From NCBI RefSeq assembly GCF_006716355.1, contig NZ_VFOW01000001.1, positions 2,790,001 to 2,854,000 of the forward strand: a stretch of 64,000 nt of DNA, written 5' to 3'. Both the position numbers and the translations under genes were made by a program. The notes under the pieces are model-generated. The model saw nothing but the letters and a program-made list of their open reading frames with translations. It did not search any database and was not told the DNA's origin. This DNA is from Stackebrandtia endophytica (GTDB taxonomy: Bacteria; Actinomycetota; Actinomycetes; Mycobacteriales; Micromonosporaceae). Of this stretch, positions 1-9,678 are shown in pieces; the first letter of the stretch is position 1; each line of letters starts with the position of its first letter.

Positions 1-125
1 GCGATTGGGCCACCGCCGACGCGCTGCGCGATACGTTGGCCGACGCGGGTCTGACCATCGAAGACACTCCCGGCGGTGCCCGATGGAGTCTGACCAAGGA
101 ACGGGGACCGGAACATGGCCGGTAA
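1..125 (+). CDS. cysS: Cysteinyl-tRNA synthetase, C-terminal end (5' part outside window)
   Basis: Only the last 40 codons are present, read in the frame starting at base 3 and ending at TAA 123-125. The tail reads [10 protein letters not shown], then [12 protein letters not shown], which is how actinobacterial CysS proteins usually end. CysS charges tRNA-Cys in the cytosol. Its stop overlaps the rlmB start by 11 bases. cysS-rlmB is a common actinobacterial pair, so the two are probably co-transcribed and translationally coupled. The catalytic HIGH and KMSKS motifs lie outside the window and cannot be checked. Confidence 0.8.
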   Translation, partial: DWATADALRDTLADAGLTIEDTPGGARWSLTKERGPEHGR

Positions 126-1146
126 TTCACAGCGACGTGGCAAACGCACCACCTCCAAGAAGGGCGCCGCCCAGGGAAGCGGTGGTCAGGGTAAGCGGGC
201 ATTGTCCGGGCGGGGCAAGACCCTGTCGGCCGAAGACCGTCCCTGGCACAAGGCTTATACCGGTACCGATGTGCCGAAGAAGACCAAGTGGAAGCAGGAG
301 AAGGAGCGGCGTGCCGCCGCGGCCGAGGGACGTCCCCCGAAGGCGGGTTCTCCCGCCAAGGCCGGTGGCAAGGGCGGTAAGCGGTCTCACCGTGACTCTG
401 GTGACGGTGTCGAGGTGATCGTGGGTCGTAACCCGGTCGCCGAGGCGATGCGCGCCAACGTCCCGGGCACCGCGTTGTACATCGCGCACGGCATCGAGCT
501 GGACGACCGGGTACGCGAGTCGATCCGGTTGGCGGGTAACCGCGACATCGCGATCCTCGAGGTGACTCGCAGCGAGCTGGACCGGTTGTGTCACGGCGCG
601 CTGCATCAGGGCGTCGGTTTGCAGGTGCCGCCATTCCACTACGAGACCTACGCGGATCTGTTGGCCGCTGCCGCGGAGCACCCGCAGCCTCCGCTGCTGG
701 TCGCGTTGGACGGGGTCACCGACCCGCGCAACCTGGGCGCGATCATCCGGTCGGCTGCCGCGTTCGGTGCGCACGGTCTCGTCGTTCCGCAGCGCCGGGC
801 CGCCGGTATGACGGCGACGGCGTGGCGTACCTCGGCGGGGGCGGCGGCTCGGTTGCCGATCGCCAAGGCGACGAACCTGACGCGGTCGCTGCAGGAGGCT
901 CAGAAGGCGGGTCTGCTGGTCGCCGGGTTGGACGCCGACGGCGAAGTCGATTTGTTCGATCTGCCCGCGGCGGTCGACCCGATGATGCTGGTGATCGGTT
1001 CGGAGGGGCGTGGCCTGTCGCGTCTGGTCGGTGAGACCTGTGATCTGCGGGTGCGTATCCCGATTACGTCCGATGTGGAGTCGTTGAACGCTTCGGTCGC
1101 GGCATCGGTGGCCCTGGCGGAGATCCAGCGCCGACGGAGCCCGTGA
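115..1146 (+). CDS. rlmB: 23S rRNA (guanosine-2'-O)-methyltransferase RlmB, SpoU/TrmH family
   Basis: 343 aa. Residues 1-95 are a Lys/Arg/Gly-rich tail typical of actinobacterial RlmB. A substrate-binding domain follows, starting with [14 protein letters not shown] near residue 101. The SPOUT methyltransferase domain carries its three motifs: [20 protein letters not shown] (about 199), [12 protein letters not shown] (about 296) and [15 protein letters not shown] (about 323). The trefoil-knot motifs are intact, so it should bind SAM and 2'-O-methylate a guanosine of 23S rRNA. The exact target is inferred from family. The ATG at 115 overlaps the end of cysS. Confidence 0.93.
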   Translation: MAGNSQRRGKRTTSKKGAAQGSGGQGKRALSGRGKTLSAEDRPWHKAYTGTDVPKKTKWKQEKERRAAAAEGRPPKAGSPAKAGGKGGKRSHRDSGDGVEVIVGRNPVAEAMRANVPGTALYIAHGIELDDRVRESIRLAGNRDIAILEVTRSELDRLCHGALHQGVGLQVPPFHYETYADLLAAAAEHPQPPLLVALDGVTDPRNLGAIIRSAAAFGAHGLVVPQRRAAGMTATAWRTSAGAAARLPIAKATNLTRSLQEAQKAGLLVAGLDADGEVDLFDLPAAVDPMMLVIGSEGRGLSRLVGETCDLRVRIPITSDVESLNASVAASVALAEIQRRRSP

Positions 1147-1291
1147 CGGTCGTCGGCGGGTGACCATTCGCAGGGTGCCCACGCGAATACCTGACTCCGA
1201 ATAAGACGTTCCGCGACCGCCGTCGAACGTCGCGGGACAACGCCTAGCATCTTCAGAAACCGTCGTTCACCCCGCGAGGATCAATCTTCAC

Positions 1292-3823
1292 ATGTCATCC
1301 CCCAACGGCTATGCGCTCGGAATCGACCTCGGCACGTCTCACACCGTGGCGGTGGTTCGCTCACCGGACGGCCGGTCGCGCCCGTTGCTGGTGGACGGTG
1401 CACCGGTCATGCCCTCCTCGGTGTTCCTGGACGAGACGGGAGCGATCCACGTGGGTCGCGACGCGCAACGCCTGGCGCAGACCGATCCGGCGCGGTTCGA
1501 GCCCAACCCGAAGCACCGTATCGGGGATTCGAGCGTCCTGTTGGGCGACCGTGACGTTCCGACGGTCGACCTGTTGGCGGCGATTCTGCGCAACGTGGCC
1601 ACCAAGGCGGTCGAGGCGGTCGGACACCTACCCCCGACGGTGTTGACGTTTCCGGCGAAGTGGGGACCGCAGCGTCGCGGTGTGTTGGAACAGGCCGCCG
1701 CCAAAGCCGGCTACCCGGCACCGCGAATGGTTCCCGAACCGGTCGCGGCGGCGCACTACTTCGTCGAGGTGATGCGGCAACCGATCCCGCAGGGTGAATC
1801 GGTCGCGGTGTTCGACTTCGGCGGTGGAACCCTCGACATCGCGGTGGTCCGGCACGAGCACGGCGGTGGTTTCACGGTGCTCTCCGACGGGGGTCTGGAG
1901 GACCTGGGCGGCCTGGACATCGACGCGGCCCTGGTGCAGTACCTGGGGCAGACCATTGCCGCGCACGTCCCCCAGGTGTGGCAGCAGTTGACGCAACCGG
2001 CCAACGGGACCGACCGTCGCCATCGGCGCCTGTTCTGGGACGACGTGCGCGGCGCAAAGGAGATGCTGTCGCGCACAGCGGTCGCACCGGTCCCGGTACC
2101 CGGTGTCGAATCGGCGCTTCACATGACGCGTGAGGAGCTGGAACGACTCGCCCAACCGTTGCTGGCCCGAGCCGTGGCCGAGACCGAACGCGTGATCACC
2201 AGCGCGGGCCTGCGTCCCGATCAGCTGGCCGGATTGTTCCTGGTGGGCGGGGCCAGTCGGATTCCGTTGGTGGCACGGCTGCTCCACTCGCAACTGGGCA
2301 TCGCACCGACCGTGTTGGAACAGCCGGAGCTGCCGGTCGCCGAGGGCAGTCTCGCGGCGGCGTTCCCGCCGGAGCCGGAGCCCGAGGTCGCCCCGGTGAC
2401 TCCGCCGCCGGCCGCCGAGCCGTACACGCCCCCGACTCCTCCCGAGGAGCCGAAGGACGACGCGTTCCTGGAGCCAGCGGCAGCACCGACCCCCTGGTAC
2501 AAGCGCAAGACCACCTGGATCGGTACGGCTGCCGGTGTCGTGGCGTTGGCGCTGCTGACCGCCTGGCTGGTCTACGACCCCTACCCCGAACGCGAGATGT
2601 CGCCGCTGACGCAGGTGGGGACGGATGTCACCTATCCCGGCGGCCGGGCCGACGTTCCATACGTCTATCAACCCGACGTCGACGGCGATATCGCCTACTA
2701 CCTGACCTCCCCGGAGTCCGACGTCGCTTACCTGACCGCGGTGGACCTGACCACCGCTGAACGGGTCTGGGATTCGGCTCCGTTTACCGTCGAAGACCTC
2801 AACGGGGTGGTCGCCGAGAACGGCATCCTGTACATCGACGAGTGGGACGGCGAGGCCTACCGGTACACGTTCATCGACCCCGACACCGGCGAGCGGCTCA
2901 ACACGTTGAGCTTCAACACCGGTGACTGGACCCGAATCGTCAACGGTCGACTGGTTCACTTCCAGGCCGACGGCCGGGTCGCCGGTTACGACGCCACCGG
3001 CCAGCGGCAGTGGCAGACCGACCTGGGTGGTGCGAAACTGCAGAACGGCGCGGTAGTTCATACGTGGGACCACGAGAGCAAGCGCCGCAATCACAGCTTC
3101 ACCGGCACCGACGGCTACGCCTGGACGGTCGACGAGGAGGGCCTGTTGAGCGTCCTGGATGTCGACACCGGCCAGGTCACCGCCGCCAAGAGTCTGGCCG
3201 CCCACGACGATCACTACTTCGGTTACGAGGGCACCCTGTTCGTCGCCGACGCCGAGACCGGGTACTCCCTGACGGCGTACGACCTGACCGACGGTTTGGC
3301 ATCACTGTGGACTTTCAAACCGGAGGGCGCAACGCGGGAGGTCTCACTCATGAAGGCCTGCGGACAGACCCGGATCTGCGTTCTGGAGGACCGCGACGAG
3401 GACGACACCACCGACGGCGTAATGGTTCTCGATTTCGATGACGGCGGTGAGCTGGCGTGGGAGTCGCCGACGGACATGGCGGTCACGACCGCCTGGCCCG
3501 CCGGGGAACAGTTGCTCGTGGTCACCGCCGGTGACGAGGAGAACAGCGTCAATCAGATGTACGACAGCCGTTTCGAGCCGTCCGGTTCCCCGTTGACCCG
3601 CGGGCTGTCACGTATCGACAGCGGTAGTTTCCTAACGGTGCCGAGCGCCTGGGACGATCCGAAGTTCGCCTCCGACGATCGCAGCTTCGTCGGTTTGGGA
3701 GCCCAGACCGGCCAGCGCTATGAGCTGGGAACCGAGTCGATCATCCCGCAGTGCGAAGCCACCGACATGTACCTGACGTGTGCCACCGACACCGGTTTCC
3801 GAGTGTGGTCGTACCGGACGTGA
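1292..3823 (+). CDS. Membrane-anchored Hsp70-family ATPase fused to an extracellular beta-propeller
   Basis: 843 aa. Residues 1-350 are a DnaK-type actin-like ATPase domain with phosphate-1 motif GIDLGTSHT (about 10-18), phosphate-2 motif DFGGGTLD (about 175) and adenosine motif FLVGGASRIP (about 316). The Hsp70 substrate-binding domain is absent. A Pro/Glu-rich linker (about 359-402) leads to KRKT and one membrane segment (about 408-428, GTAAGVVALALLTAWLV). The remaining 415 residues contain repeated Y-x-x-D and 'VxxxNGxLYI'-like blades resembling PQQ/WD-type propellers. The positive charges before the helix place the ATPase inside and the propeller outside. It is monocistronic, with TAGCAT near 1246 as a possible -10. 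A sensor or scaffold role is inference. Confidence 0.85.
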   Translation: MSSPNGYALGIDLGTSHTVAVVRSPDGRSRPLLVDGAPVMPSSVFLDETGAIHVGRDAQRLAQTDPARFEPNPKHRIGDSSVLLGDRDVPTVDLLAAILRNVATKAVEAVGHLPPTVLTFPAKWGPQRRGVLEQAAAKAGYPAPRMVPEPVAAAHYFVEVMRQPIPQGESVAVFDFGGGTLDIAVVRHEHGGGFTVLSDGGLEDLGGLDIDAALVQYLGQTIAAHVPQVWQQLTQPANGTDRRHRRLFWDDVRGAKEMLSRTAVAPVPVPGVESALHMTREELERLAQPLLARAVAETERVITSAGLRPDQLAGLFLVGGASRIPLVARLLHSQLGIAPTVLEQPELPVAEGSLAAAFPPEPEPEVAPVTPPPAAEPYTPPTPPEEPKDDAFLEPAAAPTPWYKRKTTWIGTAAGVVALALLTAWLVYDPYPEREMSPLTQVGTDVTYPGGRADVPYVYQPDVDGDIAYYLTSPESDVAYLTAVDLTTAERVWDSAPFTVEDLNGVVAENGILYIDEWDGEAYRYTFIDPDTGERLNTLSFNTGDWTRIVNGRLVHFQADGRVAGYDATGQRQWQTDLGGAKLQNGAVVHTWDHESKRRNHSFTGTDGYAWTVDEEGLLSVLDVDTGQVTAAKSLAAHDDHYFGYEGTLFVADAETGYSLTAYDLTDGLASLWTFKPEGATREVSLMKACGQTRICVLEDRDEDDTTDGVMVLDFDDGGELAWESPTDMAVTTAWPAGEQLLVVTAGDEENSVNQMYDSRFEPSGSPLTRGLSRIDSGSFLTVPSAWDDPKFASDDRSFVGLGAQTGQRYELGTESIIPQCEATDMYLTCATDTGFRVWSYRT

Positions 3824-3874
3824 CGCGGACCGGAGGACGGCCGGGCGATCCCGTAAACTGTTCGCGCACCACCG

Positions 3875-3947
3875 GCTGGAGTGGCGCAATTGGCAGCGCA
3901 GCTGTCTTGTAAACAGCAGGTTGTGGGTTCGAGTCCCATCTCCAGCT
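3875..3947 (+). tRNA. tRNA-Thr (anticodon TGT)
   Basis: Cloverleaf by eye: acceptor GCTGGAG/CTCCAGC (7 bp), D stem GCGC/GCGC, anticodon stem GCTGT/ACAGC with loop CTTGTAA (anticodon TGT, reading ACA), variable AGGTT, T arm GTGGG-TTCGAGT-CCCAT, discriminator T. CCA is not encoded. It follows the Hsp70-like gene by about 50 bases and is followed by a strong terminator. Confidence 0.96.
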
Positions 3948-3965
3948 CAATCGTGACACTGAAGT

Positions 3966-4008
3966 GGCCGCCGACCAGGGAACTAATTTCCCGGTCGGCG
4001 GCCGTTTT
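3966..4008 (+). terminator. Rho-independent terminator after tRNA-Thr
   Basis: Perfect 11-bp stem: GGCCGCCGACC at 3966-3976 pairs with GGTCGGCGGCC at 3993-4003, separated by a 16-base loop and followed by GTTTTC. It ends the tRNA-Thr transcript. Confidence 0.85.
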
Positions 4009-4113
4009 CGTTGCCGGTGCATGAATGGGTGTACGAATGGGTGGAAAACCCCTCAGGACCACAACGTGCGTCCTCCGTGTCCACCCGTCGGCGCCCGCTC
4101 AATCGACGGTCGG

Positions 4114-4620
4114 TCAGATCGGCCGCCGGACCTCGAAGTGGAAACATCCGTACTCCAGCGCCCGGACGTGCACCAGCGCCACCTCGGGGTCGCTGAACGC
4201 ATCGTTGAACGCGGCGTCGAAACCGACAGTGGGGTCGTCCGGGATCAGCAGGAGCCGTCCACCGACGATGCGGCCCCGGGCGTCGTAGCGGCGCACGGTG
4301 CGCAACGCGCCCGGTTTGTCGAAGGGGTAGCGGTTCGAAGGGGTGAACCCTCCACAGTCGTCGGCGTGGATGAAGACGGGCCCCTGTTCGTCGTAGGCGC
4401 CCGGCGACGCCCCGGTGGCGAGCGCCCACCGACGCAGTGGGGCGTACGAGACGAGGGCGACCCGTTCGCCGACGGTGATGCGGCGCAGGCAACAGCGCAG
4501 TGGCGAACCCGCATCACGGTCGGTGGCGAGGTACGGCGCGCCATCGGCGCCGGCGTCGTCGACGGTGCGTAGGTCTTTGAGGGCGACGGCATCGATGGGC
4601 AACACGGTGTACCTGGTCAT
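4114..4620 (-). CDS. DUF1203 domain protein
   Basis: 168 aa from the ATG at 4620 (MTRYTVLPIDAVAL). The frame stays open further upstream, but that part is Arg-rich and has no coding character. Recognisable DUF1203 features are CCLRRITVGERVALVSYAPL, the FIHADDCGGF segment, YPFDKPGALRTVRRYDARGR, and the end VRALEYGCFHFEVRRP. Function is unknown in the family. The conserved Cys, His and Asp residues (HADDC) look like a possible metal or catalytic site, but that is inference. Single gene transcribed towards the tRNA-Thr terminator. Confidence 0.8.
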   Translation of the reverse strand: MTRYTVLPIDAVALKDLRTVDDAGADGAPYLATDRDAGSPLRCCLRRITVGERVALVSYAPLRRWALATGASPGAYDEQGPVFIHADDCGGFTPSNRYPFDKPGALRTVRRYDARGRIVGGRLLLIPDDPTVGFDAAFNDAFSDPEVALVHVRALEYGCFHFEVRRPI

Positions 4621-4747
4621 GTGTCCATGCTGACGCGACCTCGGACGGCGCGCTGGCGGGAAACGGACATCACGTTGTCGAAGGTGACTTGCCGTCCGCC
4701 GGCGACGCGGGTATTCCGTCACATCACCAACGAGATTCGACGAGTTC

Positions 4748-5659
4748 TCACAGGCGTCGGTGGGAGAGTCGATGAGTGGTGAAAGCCAGGATGATCAGCG
4801 CCGCCAGGGCATAGGCGGCGAGGTCGAATACCTGGAGGATCCAGAAGTCGTCATCCATGTAGTAGTCGGTGTAGGCCACCGCGACGGCGGTGAGGCAGGA
4901 CTCTTCACCGCAGGAGTGGACTTCCATGTCGTCGAGTTTCGTGCCGCCGAGGGACAGGTATCCCTGATCGATGAGGGTGCCGTCGTCCATCGGGTAGGAG
5001 GCCGTGGGCAGCGGATCGCCGGACTCCCGATCGGCTTGACTGACCTCCACGGTGTTGCGCAGCGGCGGGAGCACCGCGGGGCGGGCCACTTGAGCCACGA
5101 GCATGCTCACCGGGATGACCGCCACGAGCGCCAGGACCATCGCGGGAAGGCTGCGCCGACCCAGAACACCGATCAGCGCGGCGAAGGCGAATGCCAGGAG
5201 GAACCACCCGCCGAGCAACGGACCGTGGGAGACGTAGCCGACGTTCTGCAACAGCAGCATGGGCAGCGGGGCCCGGTCGTGAACGATCGCGATGAAGACG
5301 CCGAACCCGATCAACGCGAGCGCCACCGGAACCGCTGCGACCAGCAGTTTCGCCGTCACCCAACGGCCGTGATGGCCCGTCTGCGTGATGACGAAGGCGT
5401 GCGTGCGTTCTTCGAACTCGCGGGCGAACAGCGGGCCACCCGCGAACAGTCCCAACACAATGGACAATAGGACGACGCCCATGTTGATGAACGGGTAGTA
5501 CTCACCGACCAACGCCGTGAACGGCGCGTCGCAGTCCCGATAGGTGGCGCATCCGGAGGTTTCCAGCAGGATCACCAGCCAAACGGCGGCCAGCCCCAGT
5601 ACGATTCCCAATCCGGTCGACACCTGGGCTCGCTGTTGACGCCACACCAGCCAGATCAT
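4748..5659 (-). CDS. ABC-2-type transporter permease
   Basis: 303 aa with six or so hydrophobic segments. The first (about 14-34) begins after MIWLVWRQQRAQ, a typical start of actinobacterial ABC-2 permeases. A long loop (about 195-270) contains two pairs of cysteines, including HSCGEESC, probably outside the membrane. FAREFEERTHAFVITQTGHH after the second helix is the conserved cytoplasmic segment of this family. The start overlaps the stop of the upstream ATPase gene (ATGA, 5656-5659), so the two form a coupled export unit. Substrate unknown. Confidence 0.87.
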   Translation of the reverse strand: MIWLVWRQQRAQVSTGLGIVLGLAAVWLVILLETSGCATYRDCDAPFTALVGEYYPFINMGVVLLSIVLGLFAGGPLFAREFEERTHAFVITQTGHHGRWVTAKLLVAAVPVALALIGFGVFIAIVHDRAPLPMLLLQNVGYVSHGPLLGGWFLLAFAFAALIGVLGRRSLPAMVLALVAVIPVSMLVAQVARPAVLPPLRNTVEVSQADRESGDPLPTASYPMDDGTLIDQGYLSLGGTKLDDMEVHSCGEESCLTAVAVAYTDYYMDDDFWILQVFDLAAYALAALIILAFTTHRLSHRRL

Positions 5660-6402
5660 GCCGCACCCTCCTCAATGAGCCGGTTAAGAACGTAGTCCTC
5701 CAGGACGGTCGCCCGTTCGGACCGGGGGACCTCGGCGCCGAACAACCGGTCGAACGCGGTGGACACCACGACGCGGCCCTTGTGGAGCAGCAACAGATGG
5801 TCACAGTGGTCTGCCAACTCACTGACGATGTGGGAACTGAGGACGGTGGTGGTCCCGTTGTTGCGGGTCTCGTCGCTCAACAGGTCACGCACCTGCCGCC
5901 GAGCGATCGGATCCAGATCGGACATCGGTTCGTCCAGCAGCAGGAGGGACGGACGCCTGGCCAGGGCCAACGCGATGGCCACCCGGCTGTGCTGCCCACC
6001 CGACAGGGCTCGGATCCGAGACGACGGATCGATGTCTGCCGCCGCGATGAGGTCGCGAGCATATGCCTCGTCCCAGTCGGTGTTGAGCACCTGGGTAGCC
6101 CGGATCATCTCGTTCACCGTGAAGTTTCGATACAGTGGACGATCTTGAGTGAGATAGGACAGTCGATCGACGATCCGGCCCGGTTGAACCGGCACACCGC
6201 CGATCAGCACCCGTCCCGACGTCGGCGCGAGGATGCCCGCGATGATCGACATCAGCGTGCTCTTACCCGCACCGTTCGAACCGACCAACGCGACGGTCGC
6301 ACCGGAGGGGATGGCCGCCTCGACTTCGACCAACGCATTGATTGATCGAAACGACTTGGAGACGTTCTCCAAACACAGGTCAACACCGTCGACCATGGAC
6401 AC
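5656..6402 (-). CDS. ABC transporter ATP-binding protein
   Basis: 248 aa. Walker A GSNGAGKST (about residue 39), signature ALSGGQHSRVA (about 131), Walker B LLLLDEPMSDLDP, H-loop SSHIVSELADHCD. It powers the permease encoded immediately downstream. Similar pairs often sit behind a GntR (YtrA-like) regulator, but no such regulator is visible in the 410-bp upstream gap, so regulation is unclear. Met3 is an alternative start. Confidence 0.9.
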   Translation of the reverse strand: MSMVDGVDLCLENVSKSFRSINALVEVEAAIPSGATVALVGSNGAGKSTLMSIIAGILAPTSGRVLIGGVPVQPGRIVDRLSYLTQDRPLYRNFTVNEMIRATQVLNTDWDEAYARDLIAAADIDPSSRIRALSGGQHSRVAIALALARRPSLLLLDEPMSDLDPIARRQVRDLLSDETRNNGTTTVLSSHIVSELADHCDHLLLLHKGRVVVSTAFDRLFGAEVPRSERATVLEDYVLNRLIEEGAA

Positions 6403-6812
6403 CTCCCGTTACACCTGCGGAACCTCGGGGCACAGGAGGTTCGACGCCGACCCGAATCGGGTCGGCGATGATGATCTCACAGCGGCACAACGCATCCCCA
6501 AACCGCCGTCGTCGAATGATTCCATAACGGACAGATGGGACGCCTGCCTCATCACCCCCGATGACACCACCGACACCGCCACACACGCCCGACACGTCGT
6601 AGCAGAACTTCTCTCGGCGGGCTGACGATTCGCCGTAAGGGGCATAGTGTGGAAGGTGGCTCAGGGCCGTCAATCGCGCCCGGGTTCAACCGCCCCGGCA
6701 CGCGACGAGCGTCCACCCGCCCGGCGGTGACCGTCGGCTCGACCGACGAGTGAGTTCACCCCGACCGGGCGCGAGCCAACCTGAACACAGCGAGACTGAT
6801 CGGGGGTTGATC
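6403..6812. other. Divergent intergenic region, no gene recognised
   Basis: 410 bp between the divergent ABC ATPase and the YegP-type gene. Short open frames exist on both strands, but they are Arg/Pro-rich, lack ribosome sites and look like high-GC noise. The region presumably holds both promoters. Confidence 0.5.
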
Positions 6813-7028
6813 ATGTCGAACGAACCGCGCTTCGAGTTGCTGGTCGGTGGGGACGGCAAGGTGTACTTCCACCTTCGTGCCGCCAACGGCGAAGTCGTCA
6901 CCTCCAGCCAGGGTTACGAGAGTCGAGAAGGCGCCGTCGCCGGAATCGAGGCAATCAAACGAGTCGCCGCGAAGGCTCCAGTCCTGGACATGCCGGTCGA
7001 CGACCGGATGCTGGTCGGCATTTCGTAG
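6813..7028 (+). CDS. YegP-family (DUF1508) protein
   Basis: 71 aa. It starts at ATG 6813, with CGGGGG about 6 bases upstream. The single DUF1508 unit is clear: RFELLVGGDGKVYFHLRAAN, then GEVVTSSQGYESREGAVAGI. These small domains fold as a three-stranded sheet plus helix, usually in tandem pairs; only one is present here. Function is not established in the family. The end VDDRMLVGIS is unusual but short. A strong hairpin follows. Confidence 0.85.
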   Translation: MSNEPRFELLVGGDGKVYFHLRAANGEVVTSSQGYESREGAVAGIEAIKRVAAKAPVLDMPVDDRMLVGIS

Positions 7029-7070
7029 CAACATCGTCCATCGGTGGCCGCCGAGGCCACCACCACCGAG

Positions 7071-7094
7071 CGGCCGGGTGCGACAACCCGGCCG
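7071..7094 (+). terminator. Hairpin terminator after the YegP gene
   Basis: CGGCCGGGT (7071-7079) pairs perfectly with ACCCGGCCG (7086-7094) over a 6-base loop. No U tract is present, as is common in high-GC actinobacteria. Confidence 0.6.
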
Positions 7095-7202
7095 TACCCA
7101 TACCGTCACCCCACCCGTCACCCGGTGTTACCTGCGACGTCACCCCGCCGAACGTCCGATGATCAATTCGGTAACAAAGCATTCATACGCTTGATCATGG
7201 TC

Positions 7203-7229
7203 TTGGCAAGCCCGAACCGGCCGTATACG
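7203..7229 (+). promoter_or_regulatory. Possible promoter for the sugar-ABC ATPase gene
   Basis: TTGGCA (7203-7208) and TATACG (7224-7229) lie 15 bp apart and about 100 bp upstream of the ATPase start. The spacing is short, so this is only a candidate. Confidence 0.3.
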
Positions 7230-7330
7230 GTGTCAGCCAGCCCCTCAGCCGCGGTGCGCAACCGCGCAGTGCGGCACGGTGCTTTCTACTCGGATCGTCC
7301 GGCACGTTCCTGCCGGTGGAAGGACACGAC

Positions 7331-8434
<1,104 letters not shown>

Positions 8435-8464
8435 TCCTGTTTCGCGGGGCGGTGGATTTGCACC

Positions 8465-8820
8465 CTGGCGGCGTTGTCGTTGTCGCACGCGGAGCGCGGA
8501 AACAGAGCCACAACCCGTACTAGCTCCGCCTCCGCCTGGCCAGGGCACAAATATCCCTGCCCCGCGAAGCAGCCTTACTCTCTACACCCGACGTGAACGT
8601 TGCCCCGGGCAGTGGAATAGCAGTCCGGCTCCGTTGTCGCATGCGGAGCGCGGAAACACGGCAGATGGTTCGTACCAGCTCCGCTAGGGCACAAATATCC
8701 CTGCCCCGCGAAGCAGCCTTACTCTCTACACCCGACGTGAACGTTGTCCCGGGCGGTGAAATAGCAGTCCGGCTGCGCTGTCACACGCGGAAACACGCCA
8801 ACAGTTGGTACTAGCTCCGC
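8465..8820. repeat. Three degenerate tandem non-coding repeats (about 144 bp period)
   Basis: The segment AGGGCACAAATATCCCTGCC, with about 65 further bases, occurs at 8542 and again at 8686, 144 bp apart and nearly identical. GCGGAGCGCGGAAAC occurs at 8489 and 8643, and a shortened third version starts near 8783. The segment at 8579-8630 is repeated at 8723-8774. No good open frame or ribosome site spans the block. The opening CTGGCGGCGTTGTCGTTGTC (from 8465) recurs with one change at 38567 in another repeat block. Confidence 0.85.
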
Positions 8821-8931
8821 CAAGACATGCGGTGGAATCTCCCCGCCCGCGAAGCACCGCACTCTCCACCTCACGGCCGGGGCGGGCTTGGATTCCGCCC
8901 GGATCACCGCCGGTCGGTGGTGACGAGGTTT

Positions 8932-9002
8932 CGCCCTGGTCGGCTCGGGACCGGTGAACTCCCTCCCCCTGGAGTCATCGGTTCACCCAGCCGACCAGGG
9001 CG
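8932..9002 (-). terminator. Nested long hairpin downstream of the small secreted-protein gene
   Basis: CGCCCTGGTCGGCT (8932-8945) pairs perfectly with AGCCGACCAGGGCG (8989-9002). Inside it, ACTCC and GGAGT, plus the ACCGGTGAA/TTCACC-like arms, form a second stem. It sits 10 bp past the stop of the minus-strand gene and is most simply its terminator. Confidence 0.6.
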
Positions 9003-9011
9003 TCTTACTGA

Positions 9012-9419
9012 TCAGGCTCGGTTTCCCGCTGAGCGCTTGTCGTCGCTGTGCGGGATGATGTCGCGTACCGATCCACCGACGGCGGAGCCGCCCAGTGGCC
9101 TGGCACCCAACAGATCGGCGCCGACGCCACCGACGCGCTCGACGGTGTCGGCTCGCGTAGCGGTCGGTGTGCCCGGCGCGGCGGTCAGGTCGGCGGTGTG
9201 CATCCGCGGCAGGGTCCGCACCGGTTCGACGCCCAGCGACGGGTACGGCTTGTCGGGCAGTTGGGCGGGCGTGGCGAAGATCGGTTCGGCGACCAGGTTT
9301 CGTTCCGGCGCCGACTCGGACGCACCGGCCGTACCCGGGCCCGCCACCGCGATGCCTCCGGCGACGGCGAGGACGGCGGCCGCCCGAGCCAGTCGCGCGG
9401 TCAGAATTGGAATGTTCAT
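9012..9419 (-). CDS. Small secreted protein, unknown function
   Basis: 135 aa from ATG 9419, with GAGGGG about 10 bases upstream. Residues 1-35 form a Sec signal peptide: MNIPILTARLARAAAVLAV, then Ala/Gly-rich, with likely cleavage near GTAGA-SE. The mature part is Ala/Pro/Thr-rich without cysteines or a recognisable domain. Motifs such as EPIFATPAQLPDKPYPSLG resemble no family I know. The gene has a clear ribosome site and a terminator, so it is probably real. Isolated transcription unit. Confidence 0.6.
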   Translation of the reverse strand: MNIPILTARLARAAAVLAVAGGIAVAGPGTAGASESAPERNLVAEPIFATPAQLPDKPYPSLGVEPVRTLPRMHTADLTAAPGTPTATRADTVERVGGVGADLLGARPLGGSAVGGSVRDIIPHSDDKRSAGNRA

Positions 9420-9678
9420 AGTGCACAACCCCTCATACAGTGGTTATACAGCTACAACGAGTGAATGCGTTGGAGGATGCTGCGATGAGTCACAATGCGG
9501 CGGCCGGAAGTGGGATTCGCCACTGGGGATCCGTCGTCGGGCCACGACGGAATCACCGCCGACATCCCCACGGCCAGCAGAAACACCGCCGCCATCTCAT
9601 CCTGATGTGCCAATTTGGCAGCGTAAACCCCATGGGTAGGGCTTCCATTACCTTGCGTTATCCAGTTACCATCCAGCG

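Noticed and set aside
1628-3214. 528-codon minus-strand open frame opposite the Hsp70-like gene
   Set aside because: Antisense shadow of a high-GC gene. The plus-strand protein has clear motifs, and the minus-strand one is Arg/Gly/Asp-rich with no domain.
6380-6673. Short frames in the gap upstream of the ABC ATPase gene
   Set aside because: No ribosome sites, odd composition and overlap on both strands; no support for a gene.
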